A stretch of 64,000 bases of DNA from Anaerolineales bacterium (GCA_016789305.1 JAEURJ010000002.1:1-64000), one strand, 5' to 3'. Positions 41,970-51,783 are shown, counted from the first letter of the stretch. The notes: a model not told the origin generated them from the sequence alone. Made by a program: numbers and translations.

Positions 41970-42085
41970 TGTCATCCTGAGCGGTAGCGACACATGCACC
42001 GCAGTGCGGATGCAGTGCGGTGAGGATCACTACTTCAATTGTACGAGACTCTTCGGTTGCAAAGAACGCTCCCTCAGAGTGACAC
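41970..42085. repeat. Dispersed repeat with TGTCATCCTGAG/CTCAGAGTGACA ends
   Basis: The element opens with TGTCATCCTGAGCGGTAGCG and closes with CGCTCCCTCAGAGTGACAC, imperfect inverted copies of each other, and has a palindromic GC-rich interior (CACCGCAGTGCGG...GCAGTGCGGTG). It carries no ORF. Its shape is that of a small non-coding palindromic repeat or MITE-like element, of a type I know from many bacterial genomes. Confidence 0.65.
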
Positions 42086-42095
42086 GAACAACAAT

Positions 42096-42122
42096 AAACC
42101 CGCCTCACAAGAGGCGGGTTTT
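42096..42122. terminator. Terminator at the end of the kor operon
   Basis: AAACCCGCCTC pairs with GAGGCGGGTTT across an ACAA loop. On the minus strand it lies 20 bp beyond the stop of the last kor gene. Confidence 0.88.
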
Positions 42123-42141
42123 ACTTTCTACTTTCCACTCA

Positions 42142-42702
42142 CTATGCTGGGACTTTATCCCATTCCTTTTGCGCGTGTTCGTATCCGCGTTTCAGGGCTT
42201 CGTAATTTTTTGGAAGAAGGTGTTTGTGCCTTGCAGGCAAATGCGCTTCCAGAGCTTTCTCCACATCCTTGACCGAGACTTCGGGCAAGGCAGAGAGCAA
42301 CGCGCCCATTGCCACCATGTTCATTAACTTCTTATCACCGATCTCTTCGGCAATTTCGTTGCATGGGACCATGATGACGTGGATATCATTTCGTCTTTGG
42401 GGATGATCCACCATGGATTGGTTGACGATCAATGTGCCGCCGGGCGCCAGCATGGATTCGTATTTGTCGAACGAAGGCAAGTTCAAGGCAATTGCCAATG
42501 GCGGATTCTTGACCAGTGGGGAACCAATCTCATGGTCCGCGATGACCACGGTGCAGTTGGCTGTCCCGCCGCGCATTTCAGGGCCGTAGGATGGAATCCA
42601 TGTGACATCTTTGCCAGAGTCCATAGCTGCATAGGCAAGGACTTGCCCGCCGAACAAAACGCCCTGTCCGCCAAACCCTGCGATGATGATTTCTTTTTGC
42701 AT
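42142..42702 (-). CDS. korC: 2-oxoacid:ferredoxin oxidoreductase, gamma subunit
   Basis: A 186-residue gamma subunit. '[22 protein letters not shown]' at the N-terminus and '[20 protein letters not shown]' (about 38-57) are hallmarks of the catalytic-domain gamma subunit that contacts CoA in 2-oxoacid:acceptor oxidoreductases. I take the ATG at 42702, 6 bases behind ATGGAG; the ATG at 42714 would itself contain the ribosome site. A repeat element of about 80 bp separates it from the beta gene, so it may be less tightly coupled than the other subunits. Confidence 0.9.
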   Translation of the reverse strand: MQKEIIIAGFGGQGVLFGGQVLAYAAMDSGKDVTWIPSYGPEMRGGTANCTVVIADHEIGSPLVKNPPLAIALNLPSFDKYESMLAPGGTLIVNQSMVDHPQRRNDIHVIMVPCNEIAEEIGDKKLMNMVAMGALLSALPEVSVKDVEKALEAHLPARHKHLLPKNYEALKRGYEHAQKEWDKVPA

Positions 42703-42742
42703 AGTTATCTCCATGTCACACCTGTACTTGCGTACGGTGCAA

Positions 42743-42823
42743 GTGTTGCGAGACGGTGCTCTTCCGTCGAAGCAATCTCCAATTAATGAGGAGGTTGCTT
42801 CGCAAAGTGCGCTCGCAACGACA
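42743..42823. repeat. Dispersed inverted repeat inside the kor operon, copy 2 of the TGTCGTTGCGAG family
   Basis: TTGCGAGACGG...CGAAGCAATCTCC on the left and GGAGGTTGCTTCG...CTCGCAACGACA on the right are inverted copies around AATTAATGA. The right end touches the stop codon of the beta-subunit gene (42824-42826). The outer 12 bases match the repeat at 7304. Being a hairpin in an operon, it could weaken transcription into korC or protect the upstream message. Confidence 0.65.
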
Positions 42824-43597
42824 TTATATTTTTATTTGCTTGATCGCTTCACTGATCTTGTAATCACCCAGGGGGTACGCGGGGATCATGTGCTCTTCCA
42901 CGAACTTCAACGAATTCACCGGCGTCATGCCCCAGTTGGTGGGGCATGTGGAGAGCAGTTCAACCATCGAGAAGCCGAGTCCGCGGACTTGTGTTTCAAA
43001 CGCAGTGCGGATGGCTTTCTTCGCAAGACGAATATTCTTCGGATCATGCAATGAACGACGCACACAATAGCCAACGCCTTCCAACGTGGAAAGCATTTCA
43101 GATACTTTGATCGGATAGCCTTGTGTTTCCACGTCACGACCGCTTTGTGAGGAAGATGTTTTCATGCCGGGCAATGTGGTCGGAGCCATTTGTCCACCGG
43201 TCATGCCGAAGTTGGCGTTGTTGATGAAGATCACGGTCAGGTTTTCGCCGCGTGCTGCCGCGTGGACAATTTCTCCCATGCCGATGGATGCGAGGTCGCC
43301 GTCACCTTGATAAGTAAACACTACACGATCTGGCAGCACGCGCTTTACACCGGTTGCCATTGCGGGCGCGCGTCCATGCGGCGCTTCGACAAAATCGATG
43401 TCGAAATAGTTGTACGCGAATACCGCACATCCCACGGGTGCAACACCGATGGCTTTATCCATGATGTTCATTTCCTCAAGAACTTCCGCAACCAGACGAT
43501 GCGCCACGCCGTGCGTACAGCCCGGGCAATAATGCGTGGGCATGTCCGTGAATGCTTCGGGTCTTTCGTAAACCAAATTATTTGCGGGGGTTGTCAT
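42824..43597 (-). CDS. korB: 2-oxoacid:ferredoxin oxidoreductase, beta subunit (TPP-binding)
   Basis: A 257-residue thiamine-pyrophosphate subunit. '[20 protein letters not shown]' near the N-terminus has the CxxC that helps hold an iron-sulfur cluster. The TPP/Mg motif is '[20 protein letters not shown]' continuing to '[18 protein letters not shown]' (about 94-140). The conserved C-terminal '[17 protein letters not shown]' is present. It lies between the alpha gene (8 bp) and a repeat followed by the gamma gene. Confidence 0.94.
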   Translation of the reverse strand: MTTPANNLVYERPEAFTDMPTHYCPGCTHGVAHRLVAEVLEEMNIMDKAIGVAPVGCAVFAYNYFDIDFVEAPHGRAPAMATGVKRVLPDRVVFTYQGDGDLASIGMGEIVHAAARGENLTVIFINNANFGMTGGQMAPTTLPGMKTSSSQSGRDVETQGYPIKVSEMLSTLEGVGYCVRRSLHDPKNIRLAKKAIRTAFETQVRGLGFSMVELLSTCPTNWGMTPVNSLKFVEEHMIPAYPLGDYKISEAIKQIKI

Positions 43598-43605
43598 TGT
43601 GACCT

Positions 43606-44721
43606 CTATGCTTGAGCAGTCATACGCGTCAGCCAGGCATCTCTCGCGTCTGTATGAGCAGTTGCCGGCGCGGAGGCGATGCGTTTGATCTCGTTCAGGA
43701 TCTCATCGGGGAAGGGGACCACTCCGCCGGGGCGTCCATAAAATTCGACGGGGACTCGTCCGTGCACTGCCAATTGGACATCGTCCAACATTTGGCCGGT
43801 GTTCATCTCTGTGACCAAAAACGCTCGTGCCTGACCTGTGAGCTGGTCCAGTCTTTCAATCGGAAACGGGCTGACGGTGATCGGTCTTAAGAGCCCGACC
43901 TTGATACCCTGCTCACGCGCGGTGCGGACAGCCGAAAGTGCAACGCGTCCTGCGGTTCCAAAACCGACGATCACGATCTCGGCATCGTCGATGAAATATT
44001 CCTTGTAACGGACTTCGTGCGTTTGTACCTGTTTCCAACGAGTCAGCAAGCGTAAATTTGTTTGTTCTTCATCGAGCGGATTAAGATAAATCGAAGTGAG
44101 CAAGCGGCGATCGCGTTTTCCCATTGTGCCGTTGGTGGCCCAACCAAAATCCTTGCGATTGACGGGTTTCATCTCCGGCATTTCGGCGGGTTCCATCATT
44201 TGACCGATGGCACCGTCCAAAATCAACATGCAGATCATGCGATATTTTTCCGCGAGATCAAATGAAAGGACGGTGAGGTCGATGGCTTCCTGCACTGACG
44301 CAGGCGCCAATACAATGCGCGGATAGTCGCCATGCCCGCCGCCGTGCACCGCTTGGTTGTAATCACTTTGCGCTGGGGCGATGTTGCCGAGGCCGGGTCC
44401 GCCGCGCATTACGTTGATGAGAACTGCGGGTACCTCGGTGCCAGCGATATAGGATAGCCCTTCCATCATCAAGCTCACACCGGGCGAGGAAGAGGATGAC
44501 ATTACACGCACGCCAGTGCAGGCCGCGCCATACACCATGTTGACGGCGCCGAGCTCTGATTCGGCTTGTACGAAGGCACGCCCAAGTTCGGGCATACGGC
44601 GTGAAAGATATTCAAGCACTTCCGTCTGCGGGGTGATGGGGTAACCAAAATAGGCTTCCAATCCCGCACGCACGGCGGCTTCTGCAATGGCTTCATTGCC
44701 TTTCCATAATTCTTTTGGCAT
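43606..44721 (-). CDS. korA: 2-oxoacid:ferredoxin oxidoreductase, alpha subunit (VorB/KorA type)
   Basis: A 371-residue subunit with the pyrimidine-binding domain ('[20 protein letters not shown]', about 24-43; '[21 protein letters not shown]') and a C-terminal domain II ('[20 protein letters not shown]'). The enzyme decarboxylates a 2-oxoacid to an acyl-CoA and reduces ferredoxin. Sequence style fits 3-methyl-2-oxobutanoate or 2-oxoglutarate enzymes; which substrate is used cannot be settled by eye. The ATG at 44721 lies 6 bases behind TTGGAG; a TTG at 44733 is rejected. Confidence 0.92.
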   Translation of the reverse strand: MPKELWKGNEAIAEAAVRAGLEAYFGYPITPQTEVLEYLSRRMPELGRAFVQAESELGAVNMVYGAACTGVRVMSSSSSPGVSLMMEGLSYIAGTEVPAVLINVMRGGPGLGNIAPAQSDYNQAVHGGGHGDYPRIVLAPASVQEAIDLTVLSFDLAEKYRMICMLILDGAIGQMMEPAEMPEMKPVNRKDFGWATNGTMGKRDRRLLTSIYLNPLDEEQTNLRLLTRWKQVQTHEVRYKEYFIDDAEIVIVGFGTAGRVALSAVRTAREQGIKVGLLRPITVSPFPIERLDQLTGQARAFLVTEMNTGQMLDDVQLAVHGRVPVEFYGRPGGVVPFPDEILNEIKRIASAPATAHTDARDAWLTRMTAQA

Positions 44722-44735
44722 TCGTTTCTCCAAAA

Positions 44736-44981
44736 TTACGCCGTAACCGGCGTATTGACCTTGGTTACTTCACGATAAACCGTGATCGCTGCGTCGGGAC
44801 AAACCACGGCACAAATAGCACACCCCGTGCATCCGTCCTTGAACGTGTGCGCGGGGTGGTATCCCTTGGGGGTCAGGTGTGACATGTTTAGCTCTATCAC
44901 ATCCTGCGGACATGCACTGATACACAGCTCACATCCTTTACAGTAGGTATCGCTGACTTCGATCCAACCTTTTGCTGCCAT
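44736..44981 (-). CDS. korD: 2-oxoacid:ferredoxin oxidoreductase, delta (ferredoxin-like) subunit
   Basis: An 81-residue protein with two [4Fe-4S] motifs: CKGCELCISACP (about 14-25) and CTGCAICAVVCP (about 50-61). It passes electrons from the TPP site to external ferredoxin. It is the first gene of the operon order D-A-B-C, with a strong AGGAG site before the ATG. The four-subunit set is complete and points to an anaerobic or microaerophilic metabolism. Confidence 0.93.
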   Translation of the reverse strand: MAAKGWIEVSDTYCKGCELCISACPQDVIELNMSHLTPKGYHPAHTFKDGCTGCAICAVVCPDAAITVYREVTKVNTPVTA

Positions 44982-45253
44982 TCATTCTCCTGTTTTCTTA
45001 TTCGAGAAGTTAGACAAAATTAGGTGAATTCCTTCACCATTCTGATTATGTCGTTTTCGGAAGCAGGCGAGTAGTGTCAGGCGTCATGGCGGAGGCGTGC
45101 TAAATATCATCCATTTAAATAAGACCAAAGTCGCATAAAAAGGCAACTAATAGATAACAGCGCTGGATGTATATCCATCGCTGTATTTTTATAAATGGTA
45201 GAATCAGATGTGTTTTTATCTTGATGAATGGAAAACAAGGAGTCATTGGACTT
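44982..45253. other. Divergent promoter region between the kor operon and the GT39-like gene
   Basis: The 272-bp gap should hold promoters in both directions. A small hairpin (ACAGCG...CGCTGT, about 45157-45186) followed by ATTTTTAT lies on the plus strand, and TAGAAT at about 45201 is a possible -10 box for the gene at 45254. No small gene with a convincing ribosome site was found. Confidence 0.4.
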
Positions 45254-46885
45254 ATGAAAAAGAGCACATCGGTTTTTCTGCTTTTACTTTTACTTGGAGC
45301 GGGATATTTTCTTTTATTCTGGCTGCCTAATTCCACAGGTGCGCATGATTTCAATATGACCTTCGTCTTTGAGCAGGATGAGCCTGCACAATATCCTCAT
45401 ATTGCAAGGCTGCTCGTGCTTGGAAAAACAATTCCCCAGGCAATTTACCGGTTTTTTGCCTACCAGCACTACTATTTTGGTTATCCATATTATTTTTATT
45501 CCATGCTGGTTTTATTGCCGGTTAAATTATTTATTGACTGGGAAAACGTTTCCCTCAATATGCTGGTCCTCCGTCAGTTTGTGAATGTGCTCCCAATGAT
45601 CGTGGCGATTGGCGTACTTGTCTATCTGCAGACCGGGTTTAAGTCATACTTTAAGTCTGCATTTCTGTTCCTGTTGTTGCTTGCCGTTCCCGGGGTCGTC
45701 TTCAATAATATGTGGATCCATCCAGACAGCCTTGTATTCCTGTTTATTGTGCTGACCTTCTTCTTCCTTGCTAAGGATGATCTGCAATTTGGTAAAAATT
45801 TTTATTTTGCCGCGCTTTTCTGCGGATTGGCAGTCGCTACTAAATTGATCGGCCTGTTCTTTTTCCTGGCGATCCCTTATTATATTTTTCTCGGCTGGCG
45901 TCAGGGACGGATTGACGTGCGGAAGGCCCTTATCGCTGCCGGCTTGTTCGTTGTTATCATGTTCTCCACTTTTGTTCTGGTTAATCCATTCCTGTTCTGG
46001 AGCTCTGAACGTGCATTTGCCTTGAAGACCCAGACAGATCTTCATAATGCAATGGATAAGGGTTTTATCATCGCCTACCAGAACGGTCCCTTGCTTTGGC
46101 TGCAAGTATTTGAAAAATGGTATGGCCTGCTCATCTTCATCCTCCTTTCTGTCGCGGCCTTGGTGATCGGCGCGCTCAAAGGGGAGAGGCGGCTTCTTGA
46201 TCAATTGATCCTGCTATGGTCGTTGCCATTTATGGCGTACATTGCATTTGCTCTGGTGATCCGCGCCAAACATTTCCCTCTGCCGATCCTTCTTCCCGTG
46301 TTTTCAGCGTTGCCCGCTTATTTCACGTTTTTCGCCCCTGAACGTTTTGTTGGTCCGTGGCGTGATTATCTTAAGAAGAATGGACTTCGCCTGGGATTTT
46401 CACTTATTGGCGCGATCATCGTTGGTGCGCAGGTCGTTTACTGTTTTAAGAAGGATATCTCACTTTACGGGGAAGTCCTTCATCGTGAACAGACAAGCTC
46501 CAGCCTGAAATTCTATTCAAAGATCGAGCAGGATTATCTTTCGAAGATCGTTTTAGACCGTCAGTTGGTGATATTCCGTGATGTGATGATGTACATTCCG
46601 AACTCACCAAGATACGAAGATGACTTTAAGTGGGGAGTGTCAAATTATGAGATCGCGACAAAAAACAATCCCGATTTGTTGATCTTAAACAGGCAGCATC
46701 TGAGGGATTACACCCAGGCTGGTCAGATCGATTCTGCGGCTGATTCTGATTTCGCGCTGACCGCTCAATTCTATAATGACGCACTTAATGGGACCGTAAA
46801 AGGATACACCCTGCTGTATCAGGATGATTTTGGGTTTGTGTATGTGAGTACTCCGCTGTTCGATCAGTTCTTTGCGAAACCATAA
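45254..46885 (+). CDS. GT39-like polytopic membrane glycosyltransferase
   Basis: About 543 residues with ten or more membrane helices and a C-terminal soluble domain (about 425-543). The first extracytoplasmic loop has 'FVFEQDEPAQYPHIARLL', whose acidic pair is in the place of the catalytic Asp-Glu of dolichyl-phosphate-mannose-type (GT39/ArnT-like) transferases. 'GLAVATKLIGLFFFLAIPYY' is characteristic of the group. Such enzymes move a sugar from a lipid carrier to an acceptor outside the membrane; donor and acceptor are unknown here. I prefer the ATG at 45254, behind AAGGAG, to upstream ATGs at 45224 and 45167. Confidence 0.75.
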   Translation: MKKSTSVFLLLLLLGAGYFLLFWLPNSTGAHDFNMTFVFEQDEPAQYPHIARLLVLGKTIPQAIYRFFAYQHYYFGYPYYFYSMLVLLPVKLFIDWENVSLNMLVLRQFVNVLPMIVAIGVLVYLQTGFKSYFKSAFLFLLLLAVPGVVFNNMWIHPDSLVFLFIVLTFFFLAKDDLQFGKNFYFAALFCGLAVATKLIGLFFFLAIPYYIFLGWRQGRIDVRKALIAAGLFVVIMFSTFVLVNPFLFWSSERAFALKTQTDLHNAMDKGFIIAYQNGPLLWLQVFEKWYGLLIFILLSVAALVIGALKGERRLLDQLILLWSLPFMAYIAFALVIRAKHFPLPILLPVFSALPAYFTFFAPERFVGPWRDYLKKNGLRLGFSLIGAIIVGAQVVYCFKKDISLYGEVLHREQTSSSLKFYSKIEQDYLSKIVLDRQLVIFRDVMMYIPNSPRYEDDFKWGVSNYEIATKNNPDLLILNRQHLRDYTQAGQIDSAADSDFALTAQFYNDALNGTVKGYTLLYQDDFGFVYVSTPLFDQFFAKP

Positions 46886-46900
46886 CAGGAGGCTGTATAA

Positions 46901-48124
46901 ATGTCCAAAGATACAACTGCAGTTATTGTCGACGCCATTCGCACCCCGATTGGTGCTTTAGGCGGGATTCTTTCATCGGTGCGTCCTGACGATATGGCGG
47001 CACATGTGATCAAGGTACTGTTGGAACGCAATCAGATCGACCCAAAGTTAATTGAAGAGGTTTATCTTGGATGTGCGAACCAGGCGGGTGAGGATAATCG
47101 TGACGTGGCGCGGATGGCTGCGCTGTTGGCTGGCCTGCCAATCGAAGTAGGGGGTGTCACTGTCAATCGGTTGTGCGCATCCGGTTTGAATGCCATTAAC
47201 ATGGCGGCGCGCGCCATCAAGGCGGGGGAAGGTGTAGTGTATGTCGCGGGCGGGGTTGAATCCATGAGCCGCGCACCCTACTCACTTCCAAAAGCGGAAG
47301 CGGGGTTTTCATTCGGCAATTTAACCGCGTACGATACTGCTCTTGGCTGGCGATATCCAAATCCAAAGATGAAGGAAATGTATGGAACAGATTCGATGGG
47401 GGAGACTGCAGAAAATATCGCCGCAGAACGTCCGCATATTACACGTGAAATGCAGGACGAGTTTTCCGTCCGCTCGCATGGACGTGCCATTGCCGCGATT
47501 GACTCTGGACGCTTTAAACAGGAGATCGTACCTGTTTCGATTCCACAGAAAAAGGGCGACCCAAAGCTTGTGGATACAGACGAACGCCCGCGGCGCGATA
47601 CAAGCATGGAAAGCCTGAGTAGACTCAAACCTGCATTCAAAAAAGATGGGGGAACTGTTACGGCTGGGAATTCGTCTGGTTTAAATGATGGAGCCGCCGC
47701 GCTTTTGATCATGAGTGCAGAAAAAGCCAAAGAGTTGAATCTCAACCCTTTGGCACGCATCGTAACCTCCGCTTCGGCTGGAGTGCCGCCGAGAGTCATG
47801 GGTTATGGCCCAATCCCTTCAACGAGAAAAGCCTTGAACCGGGCTGGCTTGAAAATGAAAGACATCGGTCTTGTTGAAATTAACGAAGCCTTTGCCGTTC
47901 AATCCCTGGCGGTGATGGAGGACCTGGATCTGGATCCGGAGATCGTCAATGTCAATGGTGGAGCGATTGCCATTGGGCATCCGCTTGGCTGTTCGGGTGC
48001 ACGTCTTGTCACAACTTTGGTGCATGAAATGAAAAACCGCGGAAACGTGAAATATGGTCTGGCAACTTTGTGTGTTGGAGTGGGTCAAGGCGAAGCGACC
48101 ATTATCGAATATTTGCAAAGTTAG
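46901..48124 (+). CDS. Thiolase (acetyl-CoA C-acyltransferase)
   Basis: A 407-residue thiolase. The nucleophilic Cys is in '[20 protein letters not shown]' (about 85-104); the His motif is '[20 protein letters not shown]' (about 348-367) and the second catalytic Cys is in '[14 protein letters not shown]'. Length and motifs fit degradative 3-ketoacyl-CoA thiolases (FadA/PcaF type) as well as acetoacetyl-CoA thiolase, which cannot be separated by eye. No other beta-oxidation genes are adjacent. An AGGAGG site precedes the ATG. Confidence 0.93.
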   Translation: MSKDTTAVIVDAIRTPIGALGGILSSVRPDDMAAHVIKVLLERNQIDPKLIEEVYLGCANQAGEDNRDVARMAALLAGLPIEVGGVTVNRLCASGLNAINMAARAIKAGEGVVYVAGGVESMSRAPYSLPKAEAGFSFGNLTAYDTALGWRYPNPKMKEMYGTDSMGETAENIAAERPHITREMQDEFSVRSHGRAIAAIDSGRFKQEIVPVSIPQKKGDPKLVDTDERPRRDTSMESLSRLKPAFKKDGGTVTAGNSSGLNDGAAALLIMSAEKAKELNLNPLARIVTSASAGVPPRVMGYGPIPSTRKALNRAGLKMKDIGLVEINEAFAVQSLAVMEDLDLDPEIVNVNGGAIAIGHPLGCSGARLVTTLVHEMKNRGNVKYGLATLCVGVGQGEATIIEYLQS

Positions 48125-48132
48125 GAAGAATT

Positions 48133-49173
48133 ATGAAAAAAGTAATATTATTTTTGATCGGTGTTCCATTATTGTTGATCGCTTGTAATGCATCTGCGAC
48201 GCCCATTGTTGATGCTCCTGCGCCCACTGAAGCCATCCCCTTTACGCCCATCCCAACATTCACATCGATTCCTCCTGTTGAGCAGGCGGTCCTTCCCACT
48301 TCGACCATCCCGCCGATTCAACAGCCTCCATCCAATGGACCGGTTCCGATCATTTTTGATGTGAATGGGACATATAAAGATGTGGTCGATAGCATCCCTG
48401 CCGGCTCAAGTAAAACGTATTCGGTCAATGCTGCGAAGGGACAGATCGCTTCCATTTCCGCATTTCCCCAGATTCCTGACGGCAGTTGGGGATATATCCA
48501 TTTGCAGATCGTTGGTGCAGACGGAACCCTGTTATGCCCACAGGCGCTCAATACTGACTGTCCATTTTGGCGCGGGGCTTTGCCTTCGTCTCAAAATTAT
48601 TTTTTGACCGTAACTCCAGAAGGAGATGCCGTCAACTTCACTTTGCGCGTGGCGATCAACCCGCCGGGAAAGAGCAGTCAATCGTTCCATTATGGCAATC
48701 CTGCCACGGGTCTTTCACTTACATATTCTGACATGTTCATCCCAGCTGTTCCGCCTTATGGAAATTACAAGACACAGCCGGAGCTTGCGCTTCAACTGAT
48801 CGATTCAGCTGCTTATTACAAAACCAATCTTGGTCAGGCCTTCTTGTTCATCTCCTCCACAAATGACCCGCAAATTGTTGCAACCTGCACAGAGCCGTCC
48901 CAGGCTACTGGTGAACTTGAACAGGTGATCGGCAATGAAGTGATCAATGGATATACATTTGTTCATAGCACTGGCAATGGAGCCGGCGTGGGCAACCTGT
49001 ATCAACAGGAGATTTATCGGACGGTCAACAAGAATATATGTTACGAGGTGATCTATTATCTGCATTCATCCCAGGTCGGGAATTTCCCGGCGGATGCAGG
49101 CATCACTGAATTTGACCGCAATGCGGTGATTCAAAAGTTTTATGGTGTTTTCTCCACCTTCTCCATTAAATAA
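48133..49173 (+). CDS. Lipoprotein of unknown function 1
   Basis: A 346-residue lipoprotein: signal peptide with lipobox L-I-A-C (Cys about residue 17), then a Pro/Thr/Ser linker (about 22-65). The next 100 residues ('GTYKDVVDSIPAGSSKTYSV... QNYFLTVTPEGDAVNFTLRV') resemble a bacterial pre-peptidase-type beta-sandwich used in adhesion. The C-terminal 180 residues match nothing I know. Start at 48133 behind AGGAAG; an upstream in-frame ATG at 48070 lies inside the thiolase gene. First of three lipoprotein genes in a row. Confidence 0.78.
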   Translation: MKKVILFLIGVPLLLIACNASATPIVDAPAPTEAIPFTPIPTFTSIPPVEQAVLPTSTIPPIQQPPSNGPVPIIFDVNGTYKDVVDSIPAGSSKTYSVNAAKGQIASISAFPQIPDGSWGYIHLQIVGADGTLLCPQALNTDCPFWRGALPSSQNYFLTVTPEGDAVNFTLRVAINPPGKSSQSFHYGNPATGLSLTYSDMFIPAVPPYGNYKTQPELALQLIDSAAYYKTNLGQAFLFISSTNDPQIVATCTEPSQATGELEQVIGNEVINGYTFVHSTGNGAGVGNLYQQEIYRTVNKNICYEVIYYLHSSQVGNFPADAGITEFDRNAVIQKFYGVFSTFSIK

Positions 49174-49217
49174 CCATGAAATCATGAATACCTGAAAAAT
49201 GGACTTTAGGAGTGTGA

Positions 49218-50420
49218 ATGAAAAAAATAACCCATCTTGTTTTCCTTCTTTCTTTTCTTAGCGCGTGTACCATGCCTGCAAGTCAGGCTCAGGCTCCCGA
49301 CGGATCAGTGCCATCCCAGGCAACAGCAACACAGATTTCGACAGATCTCCAGGCGGAGTTCGCAACTGAAGGTGCTGCATTGCCTTTGGAAATTAATGCC
49401 CCACTTATCGATGGGCCATCGATCATATCCATTGAGATGATCGATACTGTCAATGGTTGGGGAATTACAAATACCCAGATCGTTCGCACCAATGACAGCG
49501 GAGTGACCTGGTATAACGTCACACCGCCCGGTATAGCTGAAACAGGATACAGTGTGGTGACTCAATTTTTGGATGCCACTCATGCCTGGTTGCAATTTCC
49601 CGACCCGAATAATTATCCCAATGGCGGCATGATGTATCGCACTTCGGATGGAGGAATTACCTGGTCCTCCAACGCAACGCCATTCAGCAGTGGCGAGATA
49701 TCATTCATCGACTCGAATAACGGATGGATGATGGCTGATCTTGGCGTCGGTGCGGGCAGCATGGCGGTCTCCGTGTTTCAAACGGCGGATGGGGGTGTTA
49801 CCTGGAATCGAACATTTACCAATGATCCCAACATTGAAGGTGCGGGTGATTCACTTCCACTTGGCGGCTTGAAATACGGCCTTACGGCAACCAACATGCA
49901 AACTGCATGGATTTATGGCGTCACTTATTCAACAGGTTCCGCCTATCTGTTTCGTACGGATGATGCGGGAAAATCTTGGATCTTGGTTCCGATGGAACTT
50001 TCTGCGGAGGCACAAGGGGCCGAACTTTCCGTGGAGAAAGTGCAGTTCGAATCAGCCATGCAGGGAACTATTGTCATGCGGATCACCGGCCCGAAAATAA
50101 GGATGGTGATCTATCAAACGAATGATGGCGGTGCTACGTGGATTCCCGCCAGTGCAACAGTTCCCGGTGGAGGATTGGTGGATGTGGTGTCGGCGCAGGA
50201 GATTATTTTTTATGGCACAGACCAATTCCATGTTACGAAAGATGCGTCCTCCACATGGAATATTATTTCACCCGATGTGGTTTTTGGTGAGTCGATGATC
50301 TCGATGGATTTTGCGACATCCTCGGTTGGCTGGGTGATCACTTCCGACCCGGCGACGAGTCATTCCACACTTTACAAAACAGAAGACGGAGGCACGACAT
50401 GGTTTCCGGTCATTCCGTAA
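49218..50420 (+). CDS. Lipoprotein with YCF48-like/Asp-box beta-propeller
   Basis: A 400-residue lipoprotein with lipobox L-S-A-C (Cys about 17). After a short linker comes a beta-propeller of about six blades, each marked by an Asp-box-like motif such as 'TNDSGVTWYNV', 'TSDGGITWSSN', 'TADGGVTWNRT', 'TDDAGKSWIL', 'TNDGGATWIPA' and 'TEDGGTTWFPV'. This is the pattern of the photosystem assembly factor Ycf48 and its non-photosynthetic relatives, and of BNR/sialidase folds. No sialidase catalytic residues are evident, so an envelope scaffold is likelier than an enzyme. Confidence 0.85.
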   Translation: MKKITHLVFLLSFLSACTMPASQAQAPDGSVPSQATATQISTDLQAEFATEGAALPLEINAPLIDGPSIISIEMIDTVNGWGITNTQIVRTNDSGVTWYNVTPPGIAETGYSVVTQFLDATHAWLQFPDPNNYPNGGMMYRTSDGGITWSSNATPFSSGEISFIDSNNGWMMADLGVGAGSMAVSVFQTADGGVTWNRTFTNDPNIEGAGDSLPLGGLKYGLTATNMQTAWIYGVTYSTGSAYLFRTDDAGKSWILVPMELSAEAQGAELSVEKVQFESAMQGTIVMRITGPKIRMVIYQTNDGGATWIPASATVPGGGLVDVVSAQEIIFYGTDQFHVTKDASSTWNIISPDVVFGESMISMDFATSSVGWVITSDPATSHSTLYKTEDGGTTWFPVIP

Positions 50421-51316
50421 AATTTATCTTGATCCTGGCTTCAGTGACATTGGCTTGCGGGTTGCCAACCGCTTCTCTCTCGCCGACGCCTGCTCCAATT
50501 CAAGAAGCAACAATTGCCCCGACAACAGGTCTCTCGGTTGATCAATTGAAGAATGCGCAATATCAACTTGGTATCCGCGATGAACACACCTTTGTACAAT
50601 TGACTGACGGAAAATACCAACAAGGCACAGATACTACAACAGCAGATTATGCTTCCATTGTCTTGACCGACTTTATCGCGTTTGGTGACTTGAATGGAGA
50701 TGAAATTAATGAGGGAGCGGCAATTGTGTATGAAAATTATGGTGGGACTGGCAATTTTGCCATGCTGACCATTTATACAGAATCAAATGGCTCGCCGACA
50801 TTTCTCACCTCCACTTTGATCGATGACCGTCCGATCATAAACAATATCTCCATTGAAAATGGCGAGGTCTACCTTGACGCAACGACACATGGAATTGAAG
50901 ACCCGTTCTGCTGTCCAACCCTTCTCACCACGCGCAGGCTTGCTTTGGTCAACGGGCAATTGCGTGTGGTTCATTACACTACTGCGGCGGCGGATGGTTC
51001 GAAACGCGAAATAGTGATCACAGGCCCCATCAATGGCGCGGAAGCGACAGGCAGTGTCCAGGTAATGGGTACCGTAAGCGTTGCGCCATTTGAAAATAAT
51101 CTTTCCTATTTTATTTATGATGAATACGGAAATGAATTGGCCAAGGGACCCGTTGCTGTGACTGCGCCTGATTTTGGTGCCCCCGGCACCTTTGATTTGA
51201 CGATCGCTCTGGATGGAATCCCTGCCGGCTCCATAGTTTATTTGGAAGTTCAAGATATCAGCGCAGCAGATGGTTCATGGCTGGCGATGGATTCGGTAAA
51301 ATTGATGGTGAAGTAG
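50399..51316 (+). CDS. Lipoprotein with C-terminal Gmad2 immunoglobulin-like domain
   Basis: A 305-residue lipoprotein with lipobox T-L-A-C (Cys about 20) and a short Pro/Thr linker. The central region (about 45-190) contains 'FIAFGDLNGDEINEGAAIVYEN', an FG-GAP/calcium-loop-like segment followed by Cys-Cys. The last 100 residues fit the Gmad2 fold, starting 'ITGPINGAEATGSVQVMGTV'. Its start overlaps the previous gene by 22 bp and lacks a good ribosome site, so it is probably translated by coupling. Confidence 0.82.
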   Translation: MVSGHSVKFILILASVTLACGLPTASLSPTPAPIQEATIAPTTGLSVDQLKNAQYQLGIRDEHTFVQLTDGKYQQGTDTTTADYASIVLTDFIAFGDLNGDEINEGAAIVYENYGGTGNFAMLTIYTESNGSPTFLTSTLIDDRPIINNISIENGEVYLDATTHGIEDPFCCPTLLTTRRLALVNGQLRVVHYTTAAADGSKREIVITGPINGAEATGSVQVMGTVSVAPFENNLSYFIYDEYGNELAKGPVAVTAPDFGAPGTFDLTIALDGIPAGSIVYLEVQDISAADGSWLAMDSVKLMVK

Positions 51317-51366
51317 AAATGTAGAATACTTTCAGTTGAGTCCGTAATTAACAAAAGGAGAAGAAT

Positions 51367-51777
51367 ATGCCACACCTGGTCCGTGATTGGATGTCCAGCC
51401 CTGTTGTTATTGTTGACCCAGATTCAAGTGTTGCCTACGCCATGACGCTGATGCGCCGCCGCAATATTCACAGTTTAATCGTGGATCTTACTGAAAATAA
51501 TCACTCCTATGGAATTCTCACCACCACGGATATTCGCGACAAAATTGTGGCTGCCGGACGAAATCCTGCCGAGACCACTGTCCGCGAGATCATGTCCGGA
51601 TCCATTGTCACCGGCCAGCCCGATTGGACGTTGATCGAATGTTCGCAATTCATGCAGCGACACCGCATCCATCATTTGCCAATTGCAGACGTGCAAGGCA
51701 ATTTGGTCGGCTTGATCTCTGCAACAGATATTTTTATGTCGGTTGAAGAACAAGGTTGGGAGGAAGAGGACAAGTAG
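51367..51777 (+). CDS. Protein with two CBS domains
   Basis: A 136-residue cytoplasmic protein consisting only of a CBS pair. CBS 1 begins 'VRDWMSSPVVIVDPDSSVAYAMTLM' and CBS 2 has 'VREIMSGSIVTGQPDWTLIECSQFM', each ending in 'GILTTTDI' or 'GLISATDIF'. Such stand-alone pairs bind adenine nucleotides or similar ligands and regulate a partner. The partner is not evident from the neighbours. An AGGAG site precedes the ATG and a terminator follows. Confidence 0.92.
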   Translation: MPHLVRDWMSSPVVIVDPDSSVAYAMTLMRRRNIHSLIVDLTENNHSYGILTTTDIRDKIVAAGRNPAETTVREIMSGSIVTGQPDWTLIECSQFMQRHRIHHLPIADVQGNLVGLISATDIFMSVEEQGWEEEDK

Positions 51778-51783
51778 ATAGGC

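Noticed and set aside
45644..46204. Minus-strand ORF opposite the GT39-like gene
   Set aside because: A Lys/Glu/Gln-rich translation is the usual antisense image of membrane helices; no start signals.
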